A stretch of 64,000 nucleotides of DNA. Source: Bradyrhizobium sp. SZCCT0153 (GTDB lineage Bacteria > Pseudomonadota > Alphaproteobacteria > Rhizobiales > Xanthobacteraceae). The stretch is taken from contig NZ_JAFCKS010000001.1 of NCBI RefSeq assembly GCF_018129995.1, positions 1,461,001 to 1,525,000 on the forward strand. Reading direction: 5' to 3'. Each line of letters opens with the position of its first letter. Positions within the stretch are counted from its first letter, which is position 1. The notes under the pieces were generated by a model. That model worked only from the letters and a program-made list of their open reading frames with translations, did no database searches and was not told the origin of the DNA. Position numbers and translations under genes: made by a program. Shown here piece after piece: positions 34,116-42,741 of the stretch.

Positions 34116-34600
34116 GCCTTGTCCTCCGGGCGCTCGGCAACCGCATCGGTCTGCGCCTTGCGCCAGGCGACCAAGCGATCGGACAAAGCCGGGTCGGACA
34201 ATGCCAGCACCGAGGCCGCCAGCAGCGCCGCATTGATCGCACCGGCCTTGCCGATGGCGAGGGTGCCGACCGGGATGCCCGCGGGCATCTGGACGATCGA
34301 ATAGAGCGAATCGATGCCCTTGAGCGTCCTGGATTCGACGGGAACGCCGAACACGGGCAGTTCCGTCAGGGCCGCCGCCATGCCGGGCAGATGCGCAGCG
34401 CCGCCGGCGCCGGCGATGACGACCTTGTAACCGGCCACCTTGGCGCCCTTGGCGAACGTAAACAGCCGGTCGGGGGTACGGTGGGCGGAAACGATGCGGG
34501 TGTCGGCGGCAACGCCGAGCGCGGCAAGCGTGTCGGCGGCATGCCGCATCGTCTCCCAGTCCGACTGGCTTCCCATGATGATGGCGATCGGCGCGGTCAT
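34112..34600 (-). CDS. purE: N5-carboxyaminoimidazole ribonucleotide mutase
   Basis: 162 residues from ATG 34600. PurE moves the carboxyl group made by PurK, so the two work in sequence. [20 protein letters not shown] is the family start with the substrate-binding GSxSD loop, [10 protein letters not shown] holds the catalytic His, and [13 protein letters not shown] and [20 protein letters not shown] complete the fold. First gene of the purEK operon; the frame could start at a TTG six codons earlier, but ATG is more usual. Confidence 0.97.
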   Translation of the reverse strand: MTAPIAIIMGSQSDWETMRHAADTLAALGVAADTRIVSAHRTPDRLFTFAKGAKVAGYKVVIAGAGGAAHLPGMAAALTELPVFGVPVESRTLKGIDSLYSIVQMPAGIPVGTLAIGKAGAINAALLAASVLALSDPALSDRLVAWRKAQTDAVAERPEDKA

Positions 34601-34687
34601 GACGTCAATTGTGCCCAAAAAATAGAAGGATAGGCCAGATTAACGGTTCCGGCCGGCGGCTCGCAAGGCGATGGCAAGGAGAAGGGA

Positions 34688-35500
34688 ATGCACTATCCTG
34701 TCTTGGTGAATCCCCGCAAGCCTTCATTGAGCAGGAAGCCCATGAAGAAACCAAAAAGGGCGAACGCTGCGAAGGCCAAAAAGGGCCCGAAGACCGGCGT
34801 CAGCCGCTCCAAAGCCGCCCCCAAGCGCCTTGCCAAGAGTCCTGCCAAGAGTGCTGCCAAGAGTCTTGCGAAGCCTCTTGCCAAGCGTCCGGCCAAGGCG
34901 GCGCGGCGCGAAGCGTCGGCCGACAACGGCGCCAAGGTCGTCCGCGGCCTGCGGAGCAAACTCAAGCGGGCCCTGCAGCGGGTCGCGGAACTCGAGGCGG
35001 CCGCCGACACCGATTTCCTGCTCGAGATTCCGAACCGTCGCGGCTTCGAACGCGAGCTCGCGCGCGCCATCGCCTACATGAAACGGTATCGCGCCAGCGG
35101 CGCGCTGATCGTGCTCGACGTCGATCGTCTGAAGCCGATCAACGATTCCTTCGGTCATGCCGCAGGCGACGAGGTGCTGAAGACGATTGCCACTGCGCTG
35201 AAGCGGCAGGTCCGCGCCTCGGACGTGGTCGGCCGGCTCGGCGGCGACGAGTTCGCGCTGCTGCTCTGGAACCTCAGCGAGACCGACGCCAAGGCGAAGG
35301 CCGCGGCCTTCGAGCAGGCAATCGACGAATTGTCCTTCGTCTTTCGCGGTCAGCATGTGAGCGCGGGCGCCTCCGCCGGCGTCGCGCTGCTGGGGGCGCA
35401 GTCAGACGCGAGCCGCGCCCTGGAGGAGGCGGATGCCGCCATGTATGTGCGCAAGGCGCACCGGCGGCACGAGCCGCGGATCAGGCTGGTCAGCAGCTGA
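34688..35500 (+). CDS. diguanylate cyclase (GGDEF) with lysine-rich histone-like N-terminal tail
   Basis: 270 residues from ATG 34688; AAGGAGAAGGG upstream is a strong ribosome-binding site. The GGDEF motif is intact near residue 185 and is preceded by RASD five residues before it, the inhibitory I-site for c-di-GMP. IVLDVDRLKPINDSFGHAAGD is the substrate region. So it should make c-di-GMP and be product-inhibited. The first 85 residues are Lys/Ala/Pro repeats (AKSPAKSAAKSLAKPLAK) like a histone H1 tail, with no sensor domain and no membrane helix. A short coiled coil (SKLKRALQRVAELEAA) links the two. Confidence 0.93.
   Translation: MHYPVLVNPRKPSLSRKPMKKPKRANAAKAKKGPKTGVSRSKAAPKRLAKSPAKSAAKSLAKPLAKRPAKAARREASADNGAKVVRGLRSKLKRALQRVAELEAAADTDFLLEIPNRRGFERELARAIAYMKRYRASGALIVLDVDRLKPINDSFGHAAGDEVLKTIATALKRQVRASDVVGRLGGDEFALLLWNLSETDAKAKAAAFEQAIDELSFVFRGQHVSAGASAGVALLGAQSDASRALEEADAAMYVRKAHRRHEPRIRLVSS
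34820..34897 (+). repeat. 6.5 tandem 12-bp repeats encoding the Lys-rich tail
   Basis: Units of the form GCCAAGAGTCCT follow each other in frame, each encoding Ala-Lys plus two variable residues, so repeat-number change would lengthen or shorten the tail without frameshift. Confidence 0.88.
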
Positions 35501-35540
35501 TCTTACAGCGTGGCCAGATATTCACTGCGTAGCCAGGCCT

Positions 35541-35792
35541 TCACAGCGTGGCCAGGTCTTCCGGCACGTTGCCGAATTTGCGCAGCAACGTGGCGTCACC
35601 GAATTCGCCGGTCATCGGATCGCCGCTGCGGCTGAACGCGACGGCACCGATGTGGCCGGGACCGCGCGACAAGATCTCGGCGCGCCGCAACGCGGCCGTC
35701 GAGCTCTGGCATTCCTCGGCGGCGCCCGCCACCGGCGATCCGTCGGTATCGATCAGGAAGGGCATTGCAACGTAGTAGGTCACGTCCGACAT
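35541..35792 (-). CDS. small hypothetical protein
   Basis: 83 residues, no signal peptide or membrane helix. The N-terminus is MSDVTYYVAMPFLIDTDGSP; the middle is Ala-rich and ends with FGDATLLRKFGNVPEDLATL. I see no motif and do not recognise the family. It is the last of three small minus-strand genes (35541-36355) spaced 20-117 bp apart, perhaps co-transcribed. The amphipathic segments and clean start support it as real. Confidence 0.65.
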   Translation of the reverse strand: MSDVTYYVAMPFLIDTDGSPVAGAAEECQSSTAALRRAEILSRGPGHIGAVAFSRSGDPMTGEFGDATLLRKFGNVPEDLATL

Positions 35793-35812
35793 GGCGTTGC
35801 TCCGAGCTTGGA

Positions 35813-36031
35813 TCAGGCGGCGCTGCTGTTGCTCCGCATCTTGCTGCGCGAGGTCTCCGGAATGCAGCCGGCGGAAATCGCCGCCTGCAATTCCTCGAGT
35901 TCGGCCTCGAGATATTCATTGGCCATGATCAGCGCCTTGATGGTGCTGCGAAGATTGCCGTCGCACATCGCGATCGCCTGATCGCAGGCTTGTTCATAAT
36001 GGCCGTTGTCGAGAAGGGCGGTTGCCGGCAT
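35813..36031 (-). CDS. small hypothetical protein, probable coiled coil
   Basis: 72 residues from ATG 36031, which has AAGGAAAAG eight bases upstream; the frame is open to a TTG at 36103, but nothing supports that start. The core is ALLDNGHYEQACDQAIAMCD, then IKALIMANEYLEAELEELQ with heptad-like spacing. No family recognised. It sits 20 bp upstream of the 83-codon gene on the same strand. Confidence 0.6.
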   Translation of the reverse strand: MPATALLDNGHYEQACDQAIAMCDGNLRSTIKALIMANEYLEAELEELQAAISAGCIPETSRSKMRSNSSAA

Positions 36032-36148
36032 CTGCTTTTCCTTGGGCGGTTTCCTGGGGGCGTAGGGCTCCCGGATGTTCTTATTTTGTTCTTTTGGAGT
36101 CAAGCGGATTCACATGCGGCGAGCCGCCGCAAAAATTGTCCCTGTGGA

Positions 36149-36355
36149 TCAGGCGATGATGTCGGGCGTGATCTGGTCTTCGATGAACGCGATACGGTCG
36201 CGCAACAACAGCTTGCGCTTCTTCAGTCGCTGCAACCGCAACAGGTCGGGGGCAGGCGATTGATGCAGTGCATCGATCGCCGCATCGAGATCTCGGTGTT
36301 CCTGCTGCAACCGGGCGAGTTCGGCTTCGAGCTCGCGCTCGTCTTCATTGGTCAT
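36149..36355 (-). CDS. DUF465/YdcH-like small coiled-coil protein
   Basis: 68 residues. DUF465 proteins are short, charged, helical and found mostly in proteobacteria; their role is unknown. LEAELARLQQEHRDLDAAID, a Pro break (SPAPDLLRLQ) and RLKKRKLLLRDRIAFIEDQI match the family pattern, whose second helix carries KKRKL(A/L)LKD. It is the first gene of the small minus-strand group. A second family member is encoded on the plus strand at 36686, 330 bp away. Confidence 0.82.
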   Translation of the reverse strand: MTNEDERELEAELARLQQEHRDLDAAIDALHQSPAPDLLRLQRLKKRKLLLRDRIAFIEDQITPDIIA

Positions 36356-36685
36356 GTCTGCGGTGGCCGAAAAACCGAAAGGCGTGAGATTAAGGCTGTG
36401 GATGCCCTGTGGAAATTATCGTCCTTGCGCGAGGTGATCGCAAGCGATCTGCGAGCGTTGCTCGCCGATCTCCCGCAAGATATTTCTGCGGTTCGCTACG
36501 GCACCGCGCAAGCACATTGATATCATGGATTTTTCCCGTGTGGTTCCATTACTCACGGTTCGTTACATATGAATTTTCAAAAATGACGCTGCGACGACGG
36601 ATACCCATCGACAGAACGAAACGGTGATGTAGACTTCCTTGTCCGGATCGAATCCTGAGGTTCACCCCTACCGAGGAGGTTTCGA
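36356..36685. promoter_or_regulatory. 330-bp divergent intergenic region between two DUF465 genes
   Basis: No gene. It must contain the promoters of both DUF465 genes. The middle (about 36510-36600) is clearly more A/T-rich than the surroundings. I did not find a palindrome or a convincing -35/-10 pair. The ribosome-binding site of the plus-strand gene, GAGGAGG, is at 36673-36679. Confidence 0.5.
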
Positions 36686-36865
36686 ATGACAATTCAGGCA
36701 CATCTCGTTGAATTGGAACGGAAGCACAAACTTCTGGAAAACGAATTGCACGAAGCTCTCGTGCACCTTTCAACAGACGACCTGCAAATTGTTGAGTTGA
36801 AGCGCCGGAAGTTGTTGGTCAAGGATCAGATCGAGCGTCTGAGGCACGGCGACACGCTCCACTAG
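36686..36865 (+). CDS. second DUF465/YdcH-like small protein
   Basis: 59 residues, easy to miss because of its size. ATG 36686 follows GAGGAGG with six bases spacing, the strongest ribosome-binding site in the area. The product runs MTIQAHLVELERKHKLLENE, then VHLSTDDLQIVELKRRKLLV and KDQIERL. It has the same two-helix plan and the same KRRKLLVKDQIE block as the protein at 36149-36355 (KKRKLLLRDRIA). The two are paralogues in opposite orientation. Role unknown. Confidence 0.88.
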   Translation: MTIQAHLVELERKHKLLENELHEALVHLSTDDLQIVELKRRKLLVKDQIERLRHGDTLH

Positions 36866-37071
36866 TACCCCCGCAACAGCGTAGAGTTTGATCGCACCCT
36901 TTCAGGCAGGGGTGAGTGTTGTTGCGCTCATCCCTGCGGGAAGGTTCGAACCGTGCAAGGATCTTTGCGCGGCGCCGAGAGTCGTTTCCGATGGAATCGG
37001 AACGGGGCTCCAGCTTCGGTTTGAACGTGTGTTCCCTCCGCGCACCGGTATCCAATTCGCTCGAAAGCGCT

Positions 37072-38175
37072 CTATGAATTCGCGAGCTCGGCGACGTGGT
37101 CCGCGATCGCGAGCGATGATGTCAGTCCCGGGGACTCGATGCCGAACAGATTGATCAGGCCTTCGACGCCGTGATCGCGCGGGCCCTGCATCAGGAAATC
37201 CTGCGTGGCCACCGCCGGCGGCACGATTTTCGGGCGGATGCCCGAATAGCTCGGCATCAGCGCGCCGTCTGGCAGCGTCGGCCAGTATTTGCGGATCGCC
37301 GGGTAGAAGCGCTCGGCGCGCGACGGGTCGACCTCGTAATCGATCGTCTCGATCCACTCGACGTCGGGGCCGAAGCGTGCCTGCCCCGCCATGTCCAGCG
37401 TCAGATGCACCCCTAGCCCGCCGGGCTCGGGCACCGGATAGATCAGGTGCGAGAACGGCGCCCTGGCGTTGCAGCTGAAGTAGTTTCCCTTGGCGAAATA
37501 GGTCGGCGGAATCCGGTCCAGCGGCATTCCGTCGATGTTGCGCGCCACCGTCGTTGCCGAGAGCCCCGCGGCGTTGACGAGGAGGCTGCATTGCAGCGTC
37601 ATCGGCGCTTCGCCGCCCGCCTCGATCTCGATGGCGCCGGCGGTCGCCTTGGCGCGGATCAACGGGGTGTGAAACGCGAAGGCGGCGCCCGCTTCCTCGG
37701 CTTCACCGCGCAGCGAGAGCATGTAGGCGTGGCTGTCGATGATGCCGGTCGACGGCGACAGCAGCGCGGCGTCGCAGGCGAGCGCCGGCTCCAGCGCGCG
37801 TGCCGCCTCGCCCGCGAGCAGCTGCATGTCGAGCACGCCATTGGCCTCGGCATGCGCCCTGATCGATTGCAGCTTCTCGGTCTCTTTCGGGTTGGTCGCG
37901 ACGATCAGCTTGCCGCAATTCCGGTGCGGGATGCCGCGCTCGGAACAGTAACGGTAGAGTGCGTGCTTGCCGCTGACGCACATGCGCGCCATCCAGCTCC
38001 CGGCGCGGTAGTAGATGCCGGCATGGATCACCTCGCTGTTGCGTGAGGAGGTGATGGTGCCGATGGCCTCGGCTTCCTCGAGCACGATCACCTCGCGCCC
38101 GGCCTGCGCCAGCTTTCGAGCCACCGCGAGCCCGACCACGCCGGCTCCGATGACGATGCAGTCGACCCTATCCAT
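37072..38175 (-). CDS. FAD-dependent oxidoreductase, LhgO/L-2-hydroxyglutarate oxidase type
   Basis: 367 residues. The N-terminal Rossmann site is [20 protein letters not shown] with the Glu of [31 protein letters not shown] is a close family signature of LhgO-like DAO oxidases, and [20 protein letters not shown] lies in the C-terminal part, with [20 protein letters not shown] at the end. Members oxidise L-2-hydroxyglutarate to 2-oxoglutarate, but a related 2-hydroxyacid cannot be excluded. Neighbours do not help. It is divergent from the large GGDEF-EAL gene. Confidence 0.88.
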   Translation of the reverse strand: MDRVDCIVIGAGVVGLAVARKLAQAGREVIVLEEAEAIGTITSSRNSEVIHAGIYYRAGSWMARMCVSGKHALYRYCSERGIPHRNCGKLIVATNPKETEKLQSIRAHAEANGVLDMQLLAGEAARALEPALACDAALLSPSTGIIDSHAYMLSLRGEAEEAGAAFAFHTPLIRAKATAGAIEIEAGGEAPMTLQCSLLVNAAGLSATTVARNIDGMPLDRIPPTYFAKGNYFSCNARAPFSHLIYPVPEPGGLGVHLTLDMAGQARFGPDVEWIETIDYEVDPSRAERFYPAIRKYWPTLPDGALMPSYSGIRPKIVPPAVATQDFLMQGPRDHGVEGLINLFGIESPGLTSSLAIADHVAELANS

Positions 38176-38377
38176 GGTTGTGCGGGACGTTTGCCGGAAG
38201 CGGCGGTGGCATCGGGCCTGGAAACGCCGGTGCGGGGGCGTTTTCCGTTAAGCAAGCATTTATCATGTCAGGGCAATTGCCGTATTTGACGTCACATTTT
38301 TCCGTTGCGCTTACAGGCGTTTACCCGATCCAAACCCGCGAGGCCAGACAATCCGACGTTGAAATCGCGGGTGGCTG

Positions 38378-41065
38378 ATGGTTGAGAAGAACTGGCACGT
38401 GGGCAGCGCGCTTCCGATTGCGGTGCAGGCCGTCGTGTGCCTGGCCGCTGCGGTCGCGCCCGCGCGCGCCTCTGCCCTCTTGGGCAGCTTCGCCCCTCCG
38501 AGCTATCTCGACAAGCTGGACCCCAACGTGATCTGGGAAGCCCTGATCGCGGGCGTCGTCGTCTGTTCCTTCCTCGCCGCGGTCGCGCTCTGGATCCATT
38601 CCTCGCTGCGCCGGACCAGGCGTTTGCAGTTGCGGCGCAATGCCTTCGTCTCCTCCGCCATGAACAATCTCAACCAGGGCGTGGTGATGACGGATGCGCA
38701 GCGGCGCATCATCTTCTGCAACGACCGCTATCTCGAGATTTACGGTCTGGCGCGGTCAGATCTCTGGACCGGCATGAACGGCTACGAGCTCCTCGAGCTG
38801 CGACGCAAGCGGGGGGTAATCGGCGGCGCCTCCGACGACGAGTTCTACGAGAAGGCGGCGAGCACCAACGGCCTGATTACCGAACTGCCGGACGGGCGCG
38901 CTATCCTGGTCAAATATTTCGTGCTGCCCAACGGCGGCTCGGTGGCGACGCATCTGGACGTCAGCGAGCAACGCAGACTGTCGCGACAGCTCGCCTCCAC
39001 CAAGCAGTTCCTGGAAACGGTGCTGGACAACGTGCCGGCCTGTGTTGCCGCGAAGAACATCGAGGACGGGCGCTACATCTTCGCCAACAGCGCCTATGAG
39101 CGGTTCTGGGGTTTCTCGCGCGACCAGGTCGTGGGCAAGAACGCGCGCGAGCTGTTCGCGCCGAATTCGGCGGCCAGCATCGAGGCGACCGATCGCGCGG
39201 CGCTGATCGCGCCCGCCGGCCAGTACCGCAACGAGTTCGAGGTCGAGCGCGGCGCGACTCAGCGCATGGTGGCCTCGATCCGGATCGTGGTCCGCAACGA
39301 GAGCAACAAGCCTGAATTCCTGCTGGTGGTGTTCGAGGACATCACCGACCGCCGCTCGCTGTCGCAGGAGCTGGAGAGCACGAAGAAGTTCCTCGAGCTC
39401 GTGGTCGACAACATCCCGGTGGCGCTGATCGTCGAACAGGTCAAGGACGGCCGCTATCTGCTCGCCAACCGCAGCGCAGAGACGATCCTCAACCGCAGGC
39501 GCGAGGAAGCCACGGGCCTGACCGCGTCCGACATCTTCAATCCCAAGGAAGCCAAGCTGATCATCGCGCGCGACGAAGCCGCGATCAAGAAGCGCGGGAT
39601 GATCACCGAGGAGCATCCGATCTCCACCAAGGACGGTCTGCGACTGTTCCTCACCCGCCGCGCCACCGTGCTGAACGACGCCGGCGAGCCGCAATATCTG
39701 ATCAAGACCCACGAGGACGTCACCGATCGCCGGCAGACCGAGTCGCGCATGGCGCACATGGCCTACCACGACGGCCTCACCGATTTGCCGAACCGTGCGG
39801 CTTTCCTGCAGGCGCTGACCCAGATGATCGAGGCCTGCGAGGGCACCGGCGAGGAATTCGCGGTTCTGTGCGTCGATCTCGACGGCCTCAAGGAGGTCAA
39901 CGACGTCTTCGGTCACGCGCTCGGCGACAAGCTTCTGGTCGAGGTTGCCCAGCGGCTCCAGGACTCCGCGCGCGGCGGCGTGGTGGCGCGCCTGTCCGGC
40001 GACGAGTTCGGCCTGATCATCGACGGCAAACAGCCCGAAGCAGGTCTCGCACTGGCACAGCAGATCGGTGATGCTGTCGCCGAGGACTTCCAGATCGACG
40101 GCCGGGCGGTCCGCGCCGGCGTCACCACCGGCATGTCGATCTTCCCGCACAACGGCGCGGACGGTGCCTCGCTGCTGGCCAATGCCGGCGCGGCGCTGTT
40201 CCGTGCCAAGCAGAAATCGCGCGGCACGATCAGCCTGTTCCAGCCGGAGATGGACCAGCAGATCCGCGATCGCCGCGTGCTGCACCAGGACCTCTCGATG
40301 GCGATCAAGAACGGCGAGCTCTCGCTCGCCTTCCAGCCGCAGGGAGCCGCGGGCCACAGCGTCGCGGAGAGCGAGATCATCGGCTTCGAGGCGCTGGCGC
40401 GCTGGCAGCATCCGGTGCGCGGCCAGGTCTCCCCGGCCGAATTCATCCCGATTGCGGAGGAAAGCGGCCTGATCGTCGAGATGGGCGAGTGGATCCTGCG
40501 CGAGGCCTGCCGCGAGGCGTCGTCCTGGCCGAAGCCGCTCCAGGTCGCGGTCAATCTGTCGCCGGCGCAATTCATGCACGGCGACGTGGTCGGGCTGGTC
40601 CATTCGATCCTGATCGAGACGGGCCTTGCACCCGGCCGGCTCGAGCTCGAGATCACCGAGGGCGTGCTGATCGAGGACTTCGACCGGGGCCTGGCCCTGC
40701 TGCGCCGGCTGAAGGCGCTCGGCGTGCGCATCTCCATGGACGATTTCGGCAGCGGCTATTCCTCGCTGAGCTATCTCCAGGCGTTCCCGTTCGACAAGAT
40801 CAAGATCGACCGCGCCTTCATCATCAATCTCGGCCGCAACCCCCAATCGGCCGCGATCGTGCGCGCCGTGATCGATCTCGGCCATGGCCTGGACATGTCG
40901 ATCGTCGCCGAAGGCGTCGAGACGATCGAGCAGCTCGCCTTCCTCGCCAAGGAGGGCTGCGACGGCGTGCAGGGCTACCTGCTCGGCAAGCCCCTGCCGA
41001 TCGGGAAATATGCTGATCTCGTCGGCCGCGCCGAGGCCATGGAGCTTGCGCTCAAGACCGGTTAG
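38378..41065 (+). CDS. membrane-anchored PAS-PAS-PAS-GGDEF-EAL c-di-GMP protein
   Basis: 895 residues. Two N-terminal hydrophobic segments (about 12-31 and 52-72) flank a short periplasmic loop. Three PAS-type domains follow (about 85-455; repeats begin MNNLNQGVVMTDAQRRIIFC, LETVLDNVPACVAAKNIEDG and LELVVDNIPVALIVEQVKDG). The GGDEF domain has SGDEF near residue 540, a variant whose synthase activity is uncertain. The EAL domain has FEALARWQHP near 670, ITEGVLIED, and MDDFGSGYSSLSYLQAFPFD, so phosphodiesterase residues are intact. It probably breaks down c-di-GMP under PAS control. The stop codon touches a repeat. Confidence 0.93.
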   Translation: MVEKNWHVGSALPIAVQAVVCLAAAVAPARASALLGSFAPPSYLDKLDPNVIWEALIAGVVVCSFLAAVALWIHSSLRRTRRLQLRRNAFVSSAMNNLNQGVVMTDAQRRIIFCNDRYLEIYGLARSDLWTGMNGYELLELRRKRGVIGGASDDEFYEKAASTNGLITELPDGRAILVKYFVLPNGGSVATHLDVSEQRRLSRQLASTKQFLETVLDNVPACVAAKNIEDGRYIFANSAYERFWGFSRDQVVGKNARELFAPNSAASIEATDRAALIAPAGQYRNEFEVERGATQRMVASIRIVVRNESNKPEFLLVVFEDITDRRSLSQELESTKKFLELVVDNIPVALIVEQVKDGRYLLANRSAETILNRRREEATGLTASDIFNPKEAKLIIARDEAAIKKRGMITEEHPISTKDGLRLFLTRRATVLNDAGEPQYLIKTHEDVTDRRQTESRMAHMAYHDGLTDLPNRAAFLQALTQMIEACEGTGEEFAVLCVDLDGLKEVNDVFGHALGDKLLVEVAQRLQDSARGGVVARLSGDEFGLIIDGKQPEAGLALAQQIGDAVAEDFQIDGRAVRAGVTTGMSIFPHNGADGASLLANAGAALFRAKQKSRGTISLFQPEMDQQIRDRRVLHQDLSMAIKNGELSLAFQPQGAAGHSVAESEIIGFEALARWQHPVRGQVSPAEFIPIAEESGLIVEMGEWILREACREASSWPKPLQVAVNLSPAQFMHGDVVGLVHSILIETGLAPGRLELEITEGVLIEDFDRGLALLRRLKALGVRISMDDFGSGYSSLSYLQAFPFDKIKIDRAFIINLGRNPQSAAIVRAVIDLGHGLDMSIVAEGVETIEQLAFLAKEGCDGVQGYLLGKPLPIGKYADLVGRAEAMELALKTG

Positions 41066-41166
41066 AGCGTTTTCGAGCGAACTGAATACCGGTTCGCGTC
41101 AAGAAAACGCGTCAGAACAAAAATCTAGAGCCCGTTCCGATTTCATCGGAACGGAAATGGCTCTAG
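41063..41166 (+). repeat. second dispersed repeat type, nested hairpins
   Basis: Arms GCGTTTTC (41067-41074) and GAAAACGC (41103-41110) form one hairpin. A second has CTAGAGCC (41125-41132), GTTCCGAT (41134-41141), ATCGGAAC (41145-41152) and GGCTCTAG (41159-41166). It starts in the stop codon of the GGDEF-EAL gene. Not related in sequence to the copies at 13948, 28265, 29474 and 58941. Confidence 0.82.
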
Positions 41167-41205
41167 GGATGAGAGCGTTTCGCTTCGCTCCCTCTCGACG
41201 GTTTC

Positions 41206-42666
41206 ATGGCAGATTACGACCTTGCGATCATCGGCGGCGGCTTGAATGGTGTCAGCCTCGCCCGCGATGCGGCCGGCCGTGGCCTGCGCGTCATCCTGTT
41301 GGAGCAGGGCGATCTCGGCGGCGCGGCATCGTCGGCGACGCCGCGGCTGATCCACGGGGATCTGTCGGTCCTGGAGCGGCGTGGCTTCCGGCGGGTGCAC
41401 CGGGCGCTCGCCGAGCGCCGGACCTGGCTCCGGATCGCTCCGCATCTGGTCCGGCCGATGCGCTTCGTGATTCCGGCACATTCCGACGAGCGCCCGCCAT
41501 GGTTATTGCGCGCCGGCCTGTTCCTCTATGACGGGCTGACGAACCGGAGCGGCCTGCCTGCCGCGACGACCCTCGACATCACGCATCATCCGGTCGGTAA
41601 CGCGCTGAAACGACCATTCGGCACGGCTTTCGAATATTCGGACTGCGTCGTCGACGATTCCCGCCTGGTGGTGCTCACGGCCCTGGATGCGGCCGAGCGC
41701 GGCGCCGCGATCCGGACCGGAGCACGTTGTGTGCGCGCCGATCGAACCGACACCTGGCGGCTCGCGGTGGTCGATCGCGGCCACCGCCGCACGATCACGG
41801 CCCGGGCGCTCGCCAACGCCACCGGCGGCTGGACGTCGATGGTCGCGGAGACCGTGCTGCGGCAGCCGCAGCCCGCCATGGCGGCGATGCAGATGAGCCA
41901 GATCATCGTCCCGCGGCTGTTCTATTCCGATAACGTCTACGTCTTCCAGAACAGCGATGGACGGCTGATCTTCGCGAGCCCGCTCGAGCGCGACTTCACG
42001 CTGATCGGCACGGTCACGCATGATTTCACCGGCGATCCCGCGATCGTCGCGATGCCGGGAGCCGACGTCAGCTATCTCTGCGAAGCGGCCAGCCGCTATT
42101 TCCGCGAGCGTGTTGCTCCGACCGACGTGGTCCGGTCGGTCTCAGGCGTCAACCTGACGCTGGCGTCCGCGCGCCGACGCGATGGCACGACGCTGTTCCA
42201 TGTCCGCCGGCGCAAGGCGCCGCTGATCACGACGTTCGGCGGCGACGTCACCACCTCCCGCCTGCGCGCGGAGCGTGCGCTGACGAAGTTGACCAAGTTC
42301 TATCCGATGTCGCCGCCCTGGACCGCTGGATCGGCGCTACCGGGCGGAGATTTTGCCTGGGATCGTTTCGACACCGAGGTCGATCTTGCGCGCGACCGCT
42401 GGCGCTTTCTCTCGGAGCCGCAAGCCCAGCGCCTCGTCGGGTCCTACGGCTCGCGGCTATCGGCTGTGCTCGGTGAGGCGAAGTCCCGCGACGAGCTCGG
42501 CCCCGCCTTCGGCCCCGACCTGACCGGTGCCGAGGTGCATTATCTAATGAGCCGCGAATGGGCGCGCTTCCCGGAGGACATCCTGTGGCGCCGTTCCAAG
42601 CTCGGCCTGACCATGCCGGAGGCTGACCGCGACGCGCTGGCGGCGTTCATGGCGAATGTGATGTGA
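41206..42666 (+). CDS. GlpD-family protein with altered active-site motifs
   Basis: 486 residues aligning end to end with glycerol-3-phosphate dehydrogenase GlpD: FAD site DLAIIGGGLNGVSLARDAAG, AFEYSDCVVDDSRLVVLTAL and a C-terminal helical domain (SREWARFPEDILWRRSKLGL). But the usual LIHGGLRYLE reads LIHGDLSVLE, the usual SGVRPL reads SGVNLT, FGGKLTTYRK reads FGGDVTTSRL, and the usual SHIVVPR reads SQIIVPR. These replace residues I recall as substrate-binding Arg, Lys and His in E. coli GlpD. So either its substrate has changed or it no longer acts as GlpD. Membrane-associated flavoprotein is likely. It precedes the PotGHI-like genes by 75 bp. Confidence 0.82.
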   Translation: MADYDLAIIGGGLNGVSLARDAAGRGLRVILLEQGDLGGAASSATPRLIHGDLSVLERRGFRRVHRALAERRTWLRIAPHLVRPMRFVIPAHSDERPPWLLRAGLFLYDGLTNRSGLPAATTLDITHHPVGNALKRPFGTAFEYSDCVVDDSRLVVLTALDAAERGAAIRTGARCVRADRTDTWRLAVVDRGHRRTITARALANATGGWTSMVAETVLRQPQPAMAAMQMSQIIVPRLFYSDNVYVFQNSDGRLIFASPLERDFTLIGTVTHDFTGDPAIVAMPGADVSYLCEAASRYFRERVAPTDVVRSVSGVNLTLASARRRDGTTLFHVRRRKAPLITTFGGDVTTSRLRAERALTKLTKFYPMSPPWTAGSALPGGDFAWDRFDTEVDLARDRWRFLSEPQAQRLVGSYGSRLSAVLGEAKSRDELGPAFGPDLTGAEVHYLMSREWARFPEDILWRRSKLGLTMPEADRDALAAFMANVM

Positions 42667-42741
42667 ACGATCTGCCCCGAGCCGGTTGAGCAAAGGCCGA
42701 TCCGCCGCTAGCGTGCGGCGGAATCGGGGTTGGCAGGGACC

